Assembly (NCBI RefSeq): GCF_001637225.1
Contig: NZ_LVJI01000020.1
Span: 29,200-93,199, forward strand
From: Paenibacillus antarcticus
Lineage (GTDB): Bacteria; Bacillota; Bacilli; Paenibacillales; Paenibacillaceae
DNA length: 64,000 nucleotides
Direction of reading: 5' to 3'
The position numbers were made by a program, and so were the translations under genes. The notes beneath the pieces were generated by a model. It did no database searches. It worked only from the letters and a program-made list of their open reading frames with translations, and was not told the origin of the DNA. This document shows positions 33,290 through 43,275 of this stretch, one piece after another (the stretch's first letter is position 1; each line of letters starts with the position of its first letter).

Positions 33290-34654
33290 TTAACGTGAAT
33301 GAACTTTATCACCTTGTACCCAGACTTCACGTATATTTTCAGGTCGAACAAGATACATCATTTTTTGGAAAACATCATCTAAATCTTCATTATCATTGAA
33401 TATCGGCAATTTGGCAGATGGACATTTCGTATCAATAATTTGTACATCCCATACATAGTTTTCTTGAATGCGACCGATGGGTAAGCTTAGACTTTCCCCT
33501 CCGCCAGCAGTAGCAAGATAGAATGCTTCATGTATTGTAATCCGTGATCCTGGTACGCCACGATCTTGGGCAGAAAGGGAGGGATTAACACCATCCTCTA
33601 GCATTCTTGAAGACATGACAGCTTGTCTTATATTATCGAATAGACTAGGGGAGAACCCTCCAGATATATCAGATCCTAAACCAATCTCGACACCTTTGGA
33701 TTGGAAATGAGCGACTGGGATGACACTGTTGGCGAAATACGCGTTCGATATTGGACAATGAGCGATAGCCGTTCCTGTCTGAGCAAATAAATCGACATCT
33801 TGATCATCTAGGAAATTAGAATGTGCCATGACAGATTTATCACGCAATAGACCAAAATCATGCAAGGCAAAGGCATCATTCTTATTGTATCGATCTTGAA
33901 CGTATCCGTGCGCCCAATCACTTTCACTACAGTGGGATTGAACATACGTATCGTATTTAGCTGCGAGCGCCCCTAATCCTTGTAATCCCTCATCTGTACA
34001 GCTTGGAATGAATCTCGGTGTCACTACGGGATAAACGCCTTGTTTCGTGGACTTGGCTAATTCTTGTACAGCGATAATAAATTCTTCCGTATCCGCTAGT
34101 GCCGTAGGTGTGTCGGCATCGCGATAGTTTTCTGGATTTTGCTCAGGATCGTCCATCACAACTTTCCCAACGAGTCCACGTTGCCCCTTAGTAGCACATA
34201 TCTCAGCTAACAATAAACTGGCTTCTTTATGCACCGTTGCAAAATACAGTGCTGTCGTTGTTCCGTTTGCGAGTAAAGTGCTTACCACATCATCGTAGAC
34301 TTTTTTTGCAAAATCTAGATCTGAGAATTTAGACTCCAGTGGGAAGGTATATGTATTTAACCAATCATAGAGTGGGATATCTAATGCTGTTCCAGATTGG
34401 GCCCATTGCGGTGCGTGAACATGCAAATCGACAAAACCAGGCAAGAAATACTGTCCTTCCGCTAATTGATGGAAGTTGTTAGTGCCTTGATACGTATCTA
34501 GCAAAGGTTGATAGTCAGCATCTTCTGGTGCAATGATTTTTTCAATCATTCCATCCGTATTGATGCAGAACAGATAGTCTTTTAATATTTGAATTTCTTT
34601 GGGAGATTTACTGGAAAAAGCAGTTCCTTGAAATAAATGCATATATTGATTCAT
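33290..34654 (-). CDS. guaD: Guanine deaminase
   Basis: The product has 454 residues of the amidohydrolase superfamily. Zinc ligands are visible: HVHAPQWAQ near 79-87, HCSESDWAHGY with His near 240, MAHSNFL near 280, and Asp in LGSDISGG near 330. HAPQ followed by YTFPLESKF is specific to guanine deaminases of the GuaD type, which hydrolyse guanine to xanthine and ammonia. It is the first gene of the operon with the purine permease. No purine riboswitch was recognised in the 259 bases upstream. Confidence 0.95.
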   Translation of the reverse strand: MNQYMHLFQGTAFSSKSPKEIQILKDYLFCINTDGMIEKIIAPEDADYQPLLDTYQGTNNFHQLAEGQYFLPGFVDLHVHAPQWAQSGTALDIPLYDWLNTYTFPLESKFSDLDFAKKVYDDVVSTLLANGTTTALYFATVHKEASLLLAEICATKGQRGLVGKVVMDDPEQNPENYRDADTPTALADTEEFIIAVQELAKSTKQGVYPVVTPRFIPSCTDEGLQGLGALAAKYDTYVQSHCSESDWAHGYVQDRYNKNDAFALHDFGLLRDKSVMAHSNFLDDQDVDLFAQTGTAIAHCPISNAYFANSVIPVAHFQSKGVEIGLGSDISGGFSPSLFDNIRQAVMSSRMLEDGVNPSLSAQDRGVPGSRITIHEAFYLATAGGGESLSLPIGRIQENYVWDVQIIDTKCPSAKLPIFNDNEDLDDVFQKMMYLVRPENIREVWVQGDKVHSR

Positions 34655-34913
34655 ATTTACCGCCCTAATGTTCGTTTTTTGAGTTGCATTTGTTATTATA
34701 AATCGAAAAAAATGATAAGTCCATAGTGAAAAGACGAATTTATCGGTGGTGTTGTAACTATGGTGATCACAAACTTTAGTTCAATCTATAGAGCATAGAA
34801 TTGAATAATACATACGTATTCCCGTACATAATTTACCCCAAGCCCACAAAGATGAAGTGTGATAGGATAAGGTTACATTTAAATTCCCCACGGGGGTAAA
34901 AAAAGGGAGCATC

Positions 34914-35675
34914 ATGAGAATTATTATTTCGCCTGCCAAGAAGATGAAGAGGGACACGGATTTCTTGGATTGCCGCCAGATGCCGCAATTCATAAGCGAG
35001 TCCCAGATTCTTCTGGCCTTATTACGAAAGTTGAATTATGAAGAAGCCAAATCTCTATGGAAATGCAATGATGCCATTGCCACGCTGAATGTGGAGCGGA
35101 TTCGGGATATGGATGTAACACGGAATCTTACACCGGCTATCTTTTCTTATGAGGGTATACAGTACCAGTACATGGCACCTGGGGTACTTCAAACGGAGGA
35201 GCTGGAATATCTTCAGCAGCATTTACGGATATTGTCTGGGTTCTATGGAATCGTCCGGCCATTTGACGGCGTTGTTCCTTACAGGCTGGAGATGCAGGCT
35301 AAGCTTCCCGGACATGGTTTCAGCTCTATCTACGAGTTCTGGAACAGGAAGCTTGCGGATCAGCTATTGTCGGAGAGTGACATCATTCTGAATCTGGCCT
35401 CCAAGGAATACAGCAAGTGCATCTCCCCGTATGTTGGCGGAAACGTTCGAATGATTAGCTGTGTATTCGGACAGGAAATCGGTGGTAAGGTGGTTGAAAG
35501 AGCGACCCTGGTCAAGATGGCCAGAGGTGAAATGGTACGCTTCATGGCCGAGCGGCAAATCAGCTGTGTAGAGGATATCAAAGGCTTCGACGGGTTTGAT
35601 TTCAGCTTTGCTGATGAGCTGTCGGATGAGAGTACGTATGTGTTTATACAAAAAAAGAATGAATTGAGTAAGTAG
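34914..35675 (+). CDS. yaaA: YaaA-type peroxide stress protein
   Basis: The product has 253 residues. The start MRIIISPAKKM, the segment YQYMAPGVL, LRILSGFYGIVRPFDGVVPYRLEM, and DFSFADELSDESTYVFIQ are characteristic of the YaaA/DUF328 family. E. coli YaaA limits intracellular iron damage during peroxide stress; it is a cytoplasmic DNA-binding protein in structural work. The Firmicute version often lacks the conventional N-terminal length. GGGAG precedes the ATG. It is monocistronic, ended by a strong terminator. Confidence 0.92.
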   Translation: MRIIISPAKKMKRDTDFLDCRQMPQFISESQILLALLRKLNYEEAKSLWKCNDAIATLNVERIRDMDVTRNLTPAIFSYEGIQYQYMAPGVLQTEELEYLQQHLRILSGFYGIVRPFDGVVPYRLEMQAKLPGHGFSSIYEFWNRKLADQLLSESDIILNLASKEYSKCISPYVGGNVRMISCVFGQEIGGKVVERATLVKMARGEMVRFMAERQISCVEDIKGFDGFDFSFADELSDESTYVFIQKKNELSK

Positions 35676-35683
35676 TACATTAT

Positions 35684-35735
35684 GGGTAATCCTGAAGGCG
35701 GTTGAACAACCAACTTCAGGGTTACCCTTTTTTTT
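35684..35735 (+). terminator. Terminator of yaaA
   Basis: GGGTAATCCTGAAG (35684-35697) pairs with CTTCAGGGTTACCC (35714-35727), followed by eight T residues. Confidence 0.92.
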
Positions 35736-35839
35736 GGTCAACGAAACCAGATGTGAAATTCTAGAATTATAAAGGGGATAGATTGCGGTATAGAGAATAG
35801 AGTTTGGATGGAATAAGAACAGGTGAAAGAGGAGGACTT

Positions 35840-38800
35840 ATGATTGTTAAAAGAGATCTATTGGACAAACAGAGCTTACTTAAAGAATTGGATTCACTAG
35901 GTTATACCGACAGAATTAAAAAAGTAGCGATATTAGGCCGTGATCATCTTGGATCTGCCCAGTACTCCCAATTACTAGCCTCATTGCTGGAGGATGGTGT
36001 TTATGAAGCACGTCTTGCATTAATCGGTGCTATTGCAACACAGGATGCCGCTATTGTTCTGTCAGCACTGCAGCATCCCATGGCAAGTATTAGAAATACG
36101 GCTGCGGGTCTTTTGGCAAAGGTTGCTCTAGATGCTGATATTGAACGTGAGCTTCCCCATTTATCACATGATTGCCGTCGCAAGCTGCTGCACAGTATTT
36201 CACAGATTAACCGTCAGGAATTGGCGGAACGCTTATTGCCTGTGGTGTACGCCCGATGGGGAGCGGAGGAGGCAGCTATTGTACTGCAGGCCTGTTATAC
36301 GGCAACAGTGAGTAAATGGCTTACTGATATCGGATATGCCATAAAAGAATGGAAGAAATTATCCAGCAGGCATCTTGACGTCGTAGCGGAATACTTTGAA
36401 ACAACGCTAGAAAGCACACCATTCAGGGAAAAGGGATATGTCTGGTGGAGGTTCTCATCATCTATGGAGATCCTATGCAAACTGAAGGCGGATCTGGTGC
36501 TTAAGTGCGCGATGAATCATGGACCTATGGGTATCATAAATCCTGCATTAAAAGTACAACTTGGCCCAATGTTACGTCAAAATTCTAATGAGGTGTATCA
36601 GCTGCTGATACGAACGGAGTCTAGGAACGATCTGATTTCTTATGGTGTTCCTGAAGGTGTTCTAAAAAGAAAAAAATATTTATCCATTGACCAATGGATT
36701 GAGATAGCGAAATTACTCGCAGATCACCCTATGCATATAGCGAAGCTGCTTCGTAATATTGCACCTTCCAACCGCAAAGTAATTTTTGATGCTGTATATG
36801 AAGAAGATAAACGCAAAGAACGCATTTTTCCGGAAAGATTACTGTATGTATTACCGCATGCCTTGCGTGACAAGGAAGCCGCCCGGATGATTGGCCTTCG
36901 TGAAATCAATGATGACCGGGATAGAGCAATTAGAATTACGGCTTGCCGTTCTATTCTTCATTCAAGAGCGGGGCTTGAACAAGCAACAAAGGTATCCAGT
37001 GCAGACGAACGCGCCACGGCGCTTATGCAGTTGATCAGAAGTACGGTTCTGTCTAGACAGGGTATGAATGAGACTTTGGTGTACTTGGGCCGGATTAGAA
37101 ATGATCAGGATCCTGTTCGGGGCGCAGTACTTAAAGAGCTTTCGGACAGCCCTGCATCTGTGTTCACGGATGCCCATGTACAAGAACTTACTTTGCTTGT
37201 TGATAGTATTATAGATGCCAGAGATACTTCATATGGTACGAAGTTTTCCGTTCAACAATTGGCATTTGTTATTCTGCGGCATAACGCATTGCATCCTCAC
37301 AGTGAGCTGTTCAAGTTCTCTTTAAATACAATCCGGAAACTAGCCAAGCAGAACGGACAGCTTTCACTTCCATCCTTGGAGAAGAATTTACCACAGGGAG
37401 TAGAAGAGATTATCTTCGACGAAATTTATACATTAGCTGTACAGGCCAGCAAAAGAGAAGACTACAATCTGGTGATTAGCCTGGCTAGCTCATTCGGTAA
37501 AAGAGGTTACGGCATCGTAAAACTTCAGAATCTGTTAAAGGAAGCAATGAGAGCAAAAGCAGATTCTACAGCCATACAAGCGGCCAGACACTGGCTTGCA
37601 CCTCATACAAAGCGTGATGAAAGAGTTAAAGAATTACTGGCTTTGGATAAATCGTATATTACGATATTTGAAGTCTTCCGGCATCTGCATCTGAAGCGTC
37701 AAGAATGGCTCGATCCCTTTATTTCGGGGGGAGTTATTAAGGGCAAGTTCCTATCGGGTAAAACGATCTATCCTGTGCCGGCTGCGGATGGATTCTATAG
37801 GTGGTTGCCGCGTCAGCAACAAGCATTAAGTTCCTTATTAGAAAAAATTGCATTCGATGCCAAGCGCAGTCTTTCGGAGCGTTCAAGAGTTATTAAGATC
37901 ATGGCAAGTATGCCTGATCTTGGGCCGGATAGGTTACTTGAGCTTGTACAGGATGATGAAGTAACTGTAGTAGAAGCTGCACTTCATGCACTTTCACTCA
38001 TGGAAGAACCGGAGAAGGCACTTGCCGTTCTTCTGGAGAATCTGGATGGGGACCGGGCCCGTGTAGCCATGTACTCGATACCCAGATGCATCCGCAGAGT
38101 GAATCCGGTGTTACTGGCTTCTATGCTTAAAGAGCTGCTATATCGGGACAAGCTGAAAATCACTGTAAGAAAAGAGGCCATCCGGTTATTGGGAGCATAT
38201 AGAAGTGGTGACAGCATTCCGCTATTGATGAAAGAGTTCGAGAAACCAAATGTACACAAGGATGTAATCATTGCTATAGGGCATGCTGCGAAACAGCTTT
38301 TAGATGATGAACGCGCTTGGGATCTTCTAAGTGCAATGGCCTCTTCATCAGAAAGTGATATCGCAAGAAGTTTATTATTTCAACAGCCAAATGGTCTTCC
38401 ACTAGACTATAGACCGCGCTATTTAGGATTACTCATTGAAATTGCAAGTCATCCGGTTGCGTTTGTTGGCAGAAATGCTTTCAGTTCTATGATGCAGTGG
38501 ACAAATGTAAATGAAGGAGTAGTTGCAGCTACCACCGCTTTGGCTATTACGAATTTGGAAGACAGCACCAGATGGGAATTTGCCATGAACACGCTAATAG
38601 AAACATGCCGCGATGGTAAGGTCAATGAGGTTGTAATCGGTGTTTGTCAGACACTGGCTAGTGCGGCAATAAGCGATGAATGGAATGCAAATACCAGAAG
38701 AGATTTGCCTCATCGGCAGCGTCTCTTGAAATTGATTAAACAGCTGATATCTTTGCCAAAAATTACACGGATGAACCTTATACCTTTGTATATGGGCCTG

Positions 38801-39205
38801 ATTGACTGTCTGATATTTGATGAGACTTTACAGCAAGTTGTGATGAAATTGTATATAGCAGCAATAGACTGGAATAACGTGGAGGAATCCTCCTCTTATT
38901 TGAATCGGATGGTTAGCTGTATTTCAAATCAGCCACAGCTGTTAAGCGATGCCTATAAGCAGATCGCGCATAATTTAAAAGAAAGCACAGGATACTGGAG
39001 TCCGGAGACTTTATTGGAAATCGTAGATGCGCTAGAGTCAGAAGGTAGCTACGAATCTCAGTATATTGGACTTTCGTTGCTTGAAGTTGCCGGAAGTGCT
39101 CTATTATGGAGTGCAGAGCCTGCAGAGCATTTGAGGTTGTACAGAAATCACACGAACATTACGGTTCGCTCACTAGCGCTAAATATTTGGACGGCGATAG
39201 ATTAG
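35840..39205 (+). CDS. Giant HEAT-repeat-like protein
   Basis: The product has 1121 residues from ATG 35840 ([17 protein letters not shown]), chosen for AGGAGG just upstream; an ATG 12 codons earlier has no site. It is almost all alpha-helical with repeated HEAT-like units, e.g. [19 protein letters not shown] and [16 protein letters not shown] near 60-100, and [20 protein letters not shown] near 725. There is no signal peptide, membrane segment or enzymatic motif. HEAT proteins are scaffolds for protein binding; its partner is unknown. It is unusually long for a bacterial single-gene unit, and converges on a DUF4003 gene with a shared terminator. Confidence 0.78.
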   Translation: MIVKRDLLDKQSLLKELDSLGYTDRIKKVAILGRDHLGSAQYSQLLASLLEDGVYEARLALIGAIATQDAAIVLSALQHPMASIRNTAAGLLAKVALDADIERELPHLSHDCRRKLLHSISQINRQELAERLLPVVYARWGAEEAAIVLQACYTATVSKWLTDIGYAIKEWKKLSSRHLDVVAEYFETTLESTPFREKGYVWWRFSSSMEILCKLKADLVLKCAMNHGPMGIINPALKVQLGPMLRQNSNEVYQLLIRTESRNDLISYGVPEGVLKRKKYLSIDQWIEIAKLLADHPMHIAKLLRNIAPSNRKVIFDAVYEEDKRKERIFPERLLYVLPHALRDKEAARMIGLREINDDRDRAIRITACRSILHSRAGLEQATKVSSADERATALMQLIRSTVLSRQGMNETLVYLGRIRNDQDPVRGAVLKELSDSPASVFTDAHVQELTLLVDSIIDARDTSYGTKFSVQQLAFVILRHNALHPHSELFKFSLNTIRKLAKQNGQLSLPSLEKNLPQGVEEIIFDEIYTLAVQASKREDYNLVISLASSFGKRGYGIVKLQNLLKEAMRAKADSTAIQAARHWLAPHTKRDERVKELLALDKSYITIFEVFRHLHLKRQEWLDPFISGGVIKGKFLSGKTIYPVPAADGFYRWLPRQQQALSSLLEKIAFDAKRSLSERSRVIKIMASMPDLGPDRLLELVQDDEVTVVEAALHALSLMEEPEKALAVLLENLDGDRARVAMYSIPRCIRRVNPVLLASMLKELLYRDKLKITVRKEAIRLLGAYRSGDSIPLLMKEFEKPNVHKDVIIAIGHAAKQLLDDERAWDLLSAMASSSESDIARSLLFQQPNGLPLDYRPRYLGLLIEIASHPVAFVGRNAFSSMMQWTNVNEGVVAATTALAITNLEDSTRWEFAMNTLIETCRDGKVNEVVIGVCQTLASAAISDEWNANTRRDLPHRQRLLKLIKQLISLPKITRMNLIPLYMGLIDCLIFDETLQQVVMKLYIAAIDWNNVEESSSYLNRMVSCISNQPQLLSDAYKQIAHNLKESTGYWSPETLLEIVDALESEGSYESQYIGLSLLEVAGSALLWSAEPAEHLRLYRNHTNITVRSLALNIWTAID

Positions 39206-39321
39206 TGTGTGGCGAATACAGATAAGAGTCGGTGACCTTAGTGCTTATTGTGTCGGCGGCCGCTCTGGCTTTTGTCGTCCTCTACAATTTGACCAATATC
39301 AATGCCTCTGAGCGGATAAGT

Positions 39322-39354
39322 AAAAACCCTTCCCAATTATTTGGAAGGGTTTTT
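39322..39354. terminator. Bidirectional terminator between the HEAT-repeat and DUF4003 genes
   Basis: AAAAACCCTTCC pairs with GGAAGGGTTTTT around a short AT loop; A- and T-runs on both sides serve both directions. Confidence 0.88.
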
Positions 39355-39371
39355 GCTTTGAAAAGGTTGTT

Positions 39372-40358
39372 TTACGAAGAGGAGGATGCAGCTGTAGCTG
39401 AAGCAGCCGTAGCTACAGCAATGGCGGTCTGCTGCGCAATTACAATATTCGTAATACTGGTGGAGAGCATCGTGGTTAAAATACCGTTTCGCACATCATC
39501 CACATATTTGAAGGCTACCAGTGCAGTCGATAGCAGCAGCAATTCCTGCTTTGTAATGGACCAATTGCCGAAGCCCTTTTTGGTGCGTAAAAGTTCGTAT
39601 GTCTCCGAGACTTCCGTAACCATGTTCTCTTTGTTGGAGGGAAGCAAAGATAGCACGCCTAGTGAAGTAAGGGTATATTCCTTATCCAACCGGATGCCCT
39701 GTGTACGGAAGACATCCCGTAATGCCAGTACACGAGACACTGCCTCAGGTGCTTCATCACCGAGAACCAGCACCTGTGTCAGAGCTTGCACGCTGTTCCC
39801 CGACATAAATTCGGGCTTTAGCGCAGTATAAAGCTGCTCCATCCGGTCCGAGCCACTTTCAACGTCGATATCGGAAAGGCCGAGCATAGCAGAGAAGATA
39901 TAATCATCATGTCCAGTAAGGAAACGGTGATTCGCTTTCATACTGTCGTAAAACATCTTTGCGCGTTCTACCGTAAGCTGATATCGATCTGTTGTCGAAT
40001 GAGCGGCGATCTGATAGGCGGCAACGACGAGGTAATCAGAAGCTCTGAATTTGGTATCCTTCAAAATGTCATACACGATCAGCGTATTTGCAAGCTGTGT
40101 TTCCTTGTCAGCAGAGAGAGAGAGGAGGGTGGCGATGATAACTACCGAGTTACCCCTAAACAAAGAGAAGATTCCAGTGTTTTCCTTAATGAGCTCGCGG
40201 CTCGCGCGAATCGCCTCTTCATCTGCTATTTTGTTCTCTGCCGTGTACAGTAATGCCGCCAAACGGTTGACCATTACATTTTGCCAGGGAAACGCTTTTT
40301 TGATTCTCTGCGCGTTCTCTGCGAACAATTCAATTCTTGCTGCATACTGCTCGTTCAT
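39372..40358 (-). CDS. DUF4003 family protein
   Basis: The product has 328 residues, helical and soluble. The start MNEQYAARIELFAENAQRIKK, FAWQNVMVNRLAALLY-like segment and RASDYLVVAAYQIA fit DUF4003, a Bacillales family of unknown function. The C-terminal tail (about 300-328) is an unusual low-complexity run of Ala, Ser and Thr. It is monocistronic, ending at the shared terminator at 39322. Confidence 0.85.
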   Translation of the reverse strand: MNEQYAARIELFAENAQRIKKAFPWQNVMVNRLAALLYTAENKIADEEAIRASRELIKENTGIFSLFRGNSVVIIATLLSLSADKETQLANTLIVYDILKDTKFRASDYLVVAAYQIAAHSTTDRYQLTVERAKMFYDSMKANHRFLTGHDDYIFSAMLGLSDIDVESGSDRMEQLYTALKPEFMSGNSVQALTQVLVLGDEAPEAVSRVLALRDVFRTQGIRLDKEYTLTSLGVLSLLPSNKENMVTEVSETYELLRTKKGFGNWSITKQELLLLSTALVAFKYVDDVRNGILTTMLSTSITNIVIAQQTAIAVATAASATAASSSS

Positions 40359-40473
40359 TGGACACCTCTCATATATATTTTTTGATTTATATTAATACGG
40401 AGATCCTCTGATGAAGATTCATTTGTTGGCGTGCTGTTGTGTTTGTTAGCTGGATATTATGGATCAAACAGCC

Positions 40474-41055
40474 TTAGGTTAGGGTCTTAACAAGCTCTTT
40501 GGCATACTGCTTACCAGAAGAGAGAAGGGTTGCGCTTAGTTCAGGATCATTAACAGACCTTGCAAGAGTAAGAGATCCGACCATGGTACTGAACAATGCG
40601 CTACCTTTGGATGCGTCTATTTCCGCCAGATTGGAGATAAAAGCTATCATTCTCTCCAGTTCATGGGTGTAAACCTGCCGAACCTCTTCTGAAGAACGGG
40701 ATATTTCGCCAGAAAGTGCAGGGAGAATGCATCCCATCTCCGTGTTGTCGCGATGATAAGGACTTAAATAATAATCAATGACAGTATGGATTGGGGGGGG
40801 ATGATTCTCTTCATCAGCGACTTTCTGTAGAAGTGCGATGGTATCGCTGATGGCATACCGGCAGGCTTCTGCGACGAGCTGTTCTTTATTATTAAAGTGT
40901 GAATAAAACCCTCCATGAGTCAAACCGGCCCCCTTCATAATGAATGGAACACTTACATCTTGGATTCCATTAGTGCGAAAAGCCTGGGCTGCACTTTCAA
41001 CAATCTTATTCCTTACTTTTATCTTATGTCCTTTAGGATACGGTATGGTAATCAC
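40474..41055 (-). CDS. TetR family transcriptional repressor
   Basis: The product has 193 residues. The helix-turn-helix at about 15-60 (IVESAAQAFRTNGIQDVSVPFIMKGAGLTHGGFYSHFNNKEQL) is of the type followed by a TetR_C ligand domain; FYSHFNNKEQL is diagnostic. It is divergent from the lipoamide dehydrogenase gene, and two similar palindromes lie in the gap (41085-41103, 41193-41211), so it probably represses itself and the downstream efflux-like operon. Confidence 0.92.
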   Translation of the reverse strand: MITIPYPKGHKIKVRNKIVESAAQAFRTNGIQDVSVPFIMKGAGLTHGGFYSHFNNKEQLVAEACRYAISDTIALLQKVADEENHPPPIHTVIDYYLSPYHRDNTEMGCILPALSGEISRSSEEVRQVYTHELERMIAFISNLAEIDASKGSALFSTMVGSLTLARSVNDPELSATLLSSGKQYAKELVKTLT

Positions 41056-41084
41056 TCCACAGCTTTATAATTCTACTCCCAAAA

Positions 41085-41211
41085 TATTATAGTCGTCATA
41101 ATAAAGCCTGTCAATTTAATGGTTCCGTAGCTATTAGCTCAAGAAATGGGGATTATGGTTGTTGACGCATTTTAAATATGATGGTTATAATATATTACGA
41201 TCATCATATTA
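41085..41211. promoter_or_regulatory. Two putative TetR operators
   Basis: TATTATAGTCGTCATAATA (41085-41103) and TATTACGATCATCATATTA (41193-41211) share the pattern TATTA-N3-TC-N-TCATA-N-TA. One lies next to the tetR start and one 28 bp before the lpd ATG. Confidence 0.55.
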
Positions 41212-41238
41212 TAAAACTTCAACAGGAGGTATCAGAAT

Positions 41239-42636
41239 ATGAATAAGTTTGAGTCCGTAGAAACGTTGGTCATTGGGTCAGGTCCGGGAGGTTATGTGGC
41301 GGCGCTACGCTCTTCACAGCTTGGTATGAAAACGGCTATTGTCGAACGTAATCAGATTGGCGGAGTCTGTACGCATGTAGGTTGCATTCCATCCAAAGCA
41401 TTAATTGCAGAATCGCATCGCTATGATGTGCTCAGACAGTTCAATAATGGAGATGCAGCAGCGTCATTTAAGATTGCTCAGGATTTCAAGCAGGGCATTG
41501 TGAATAAGCAGGCAGGTGGAGTGAGTTATTTATTAAAGTCTGCTGGTGTGAGCATGCTGGAAGGAGAGGCGAGTTTTATTGATGAACATACGGCTATTAT
41601 CAATCAATCTGGAGCGGAGCAGACCATTTCATTTAAGTACGCCATATTGGCAACAGGATCTCGTCCGATTGAGCTGCATGCATTTCCGGTTGGAGGGCGC
41701 ATGCTGTCTTCCACAGAAGCTCTGTCGCTCCCAGAGGTTCCGACCAGCCTGATCGTTATTGGCGGTGGATATATTGGTGTCGAACTGGGGCAAATGTATG
41801 CCAAATTTGGAACAAAGGTAACGATTCTTGAGGGTGGAGAACAAGTGCTACCGGGATTCGAGTCAGACCTTGTGGGCCCTGTGATCCGGCAAATGAAGGC
41901 CGATGGTATTCACATGATAACTGGGGCGACAGCTGAGAAAGTGGTGCAGAATGCAGATTCAATGACACTACATTATTCACATCATCAGGAGCAACATCAT
42001 GTTACAGCAGAATATGCATTAGTCACGATCGGCAGAAAACCAAATACAGACGGCAAGTTAGGGCTTGAGCGCATAGGCTTGTCGGTGACGAGTAGAGGAT
42101 TAATCGTGACGGATGAACAATGCAGAACCGCTATCCCGCATATTTTTGCAATTGGAGATATTACGGCTGGTCCTACACTTGCTCATAAAGCGTCCTATGA
42201 AGCTAAGATTGCCGCAGAAGCCATTGCAGGCCATACCTCCGTTGTTGATTATAAAGCCATTCCGCTCGTCGTCTTTTCTAATCCGGAGCTTGCAAGCGTA
42301 GGCTTAAGTGAAAGTGAAGCAAAGGCAAGAGCCATCCCGTGTATTATTGGCAAAGCCTCTTTTGGGATTAACGGAAGAGCATTGGCATTGAGGGAAACCG
42401 AAGGATTTATCAAAATTGTGGCGAACCCGACTTCAGGCATCGTGATAGGTGCACAAATTGTTGGTATGGAGGCATCAACACTCATATCGGAGCTTGGACT
42501 TGCTATCGAGATGGGAGCAACTGTGGAGGACTTGGCTATGACGATTCACCCCCATCCCACATTGGGAGAAGTCATTATGGAGGCTGCCGACAATGCGGTC
42601 AGAAAAATGATGCTGAATAGGAATGGTAGAAAGTGA
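41239..42636 (+). CDS. lpdA: Dihydrolipoyl dehydrogenase-like flavoprotein
   Basis: The product has 465 residues. FAD site GSGPGGYVAALRS (12-24), redox-active disulfide GGVCTHVGCIPSKAL (about 41-55), NAD site VIGGGYIGVELGQ (about 173-185), and the C-terminal active-site HPHPTLGE near 440. It oxidises dihydrolipoamide with NAD+. Here it stands alone, without E1/E2 genes of a 2-oxoacid dehydrogenase, downstream of a TetR and upstream of a broken HlyD and an ABC-2 permease; it may have another disulfide reductase role. AGGAGG precedes the ATG. Confidence 0.94.
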   Translation: MNKFESVETLVIGSGPGGYVAALRSSQLGMKTAIVERNQIGGVCTHVGCIPSKALIAESHRYDVLRQFNNGDAAASFKIAQDFKQGIVNKQAGGVSYLLKSAGVSMLEGEASFIDEHTAIINQSGAEQTISFKYAILATGSRPIELHAFPVGGRMLSSTEALSLPEVPTSLIVIGGGYIGVELGQMYAKFGTKVTILEGGEQVLPGFESDLVGPVIRQMKADGIHMITGATAEKVVQNADSMTLHYSHHQEQHHVTAEYALVTIGRKPNTDGKLGLERIGLSVTSRGLIVTDEQCRTAIPHIFAIGDITAGPTLAHKASYEAKIAAEAIAGHTSVVDYKAIPLVVFSNPELASVGLSESEAKARAIPCIIGKASFGINGRALALRETEGFIKIVANPTSGIVIGAQIVGMEASTLISELGLAIEMGATVEDLAMTIHPHPTLGEVIMEAADNAVRKMMLNRNGRK

Positions 42637-43275
42637 ATGATGAAGATAAAAGTAGGTTTTTATATCGGGATTGCGATAGCGCTTATTGTTGGAGGTTCGC
42701 TTCTTACAGTTAAAGGTAAGGATGCTGTCAGTCAGGCTGAGAGCAGGAAATAAGGTGTGCTTGAGGCAGAACAAATGACAATAGTGTATCAGAGAGTCCA
42801 GGTTCGATTGTAGAGGTCGGCGTGGCTCTAAGCGATTCTAAGAATAACAGGAGAGGTACTATTTAAGGTTAAATCAGTGGAAGGGAGAGAAGTAGATATA
42901 CTCGCGCCATATGACGAATTGATCAACAGGATTGTTGTTAAGCAAGGTGATCAAGTACAGGAAGGAGCGCCGATGGCGGTTCTGCAAAAAAACAACTATT
43001 ATACAGACCTCTACATACAGGAAACTGAAATCCAAAAGCTTGAGGTTAACCAAAACATTGGAGTTCATTTTCCATATTTGGATAAACAAGCAGAGGTGAC
43101 TGGTGTTGTTACTTCGATCTCAGCTGCTCCTCAATTTGCAAGCTTGCGCATGTCACGAGAAAAAGGGCAAGCAGATTTAAGTATGTTTCTTGTACGCATA
43201 TCTATGGATTCGAATGCTGCTGATCTACTTCCGGGTATGACAGCGGAGGTGAAACTTGATGAAATCACTGATTGA
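42637..43275 (+). pseudogene. Broken HlyD/EmrA-type efflux adaptor gene
   Basis: An N-terminal piece (MMKIKVGFYIGIAIALIVGG, one membrane helix) directly follows the lpd stop and runs into a TAA near 42754. Recognisable adaptor text continues in another frame (SPGSIVEVGVALSDSKNN, about 42796-42855) after further stops and then back in the first frame from 42877: APYDELINRIVVKQGDQVQ ... AVLQKNNY and LPGMTAEVKLDEITD. A complete adaptor would be at least 200 residues; the central hairpin also looks deleted. The last 132 codons are open and could still be expressed from GTG 42877, which has a weak AAGG. Confidence 0.75.

Noticed and set aside
34655..34913. Purine riboswitch upstream of guanine deaminase
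   Set aside because: The conserved core (TATGG ... TCTACC) is not found on the minus strand; only a simple hairpin around 34780-34808 is visible.
35804..39205. Several 60-95 codon open frames inside the HEAT-repeat gene
   Set aside because: They lie antisense to a long, clearly coding helical protein and have no ribosome sites.
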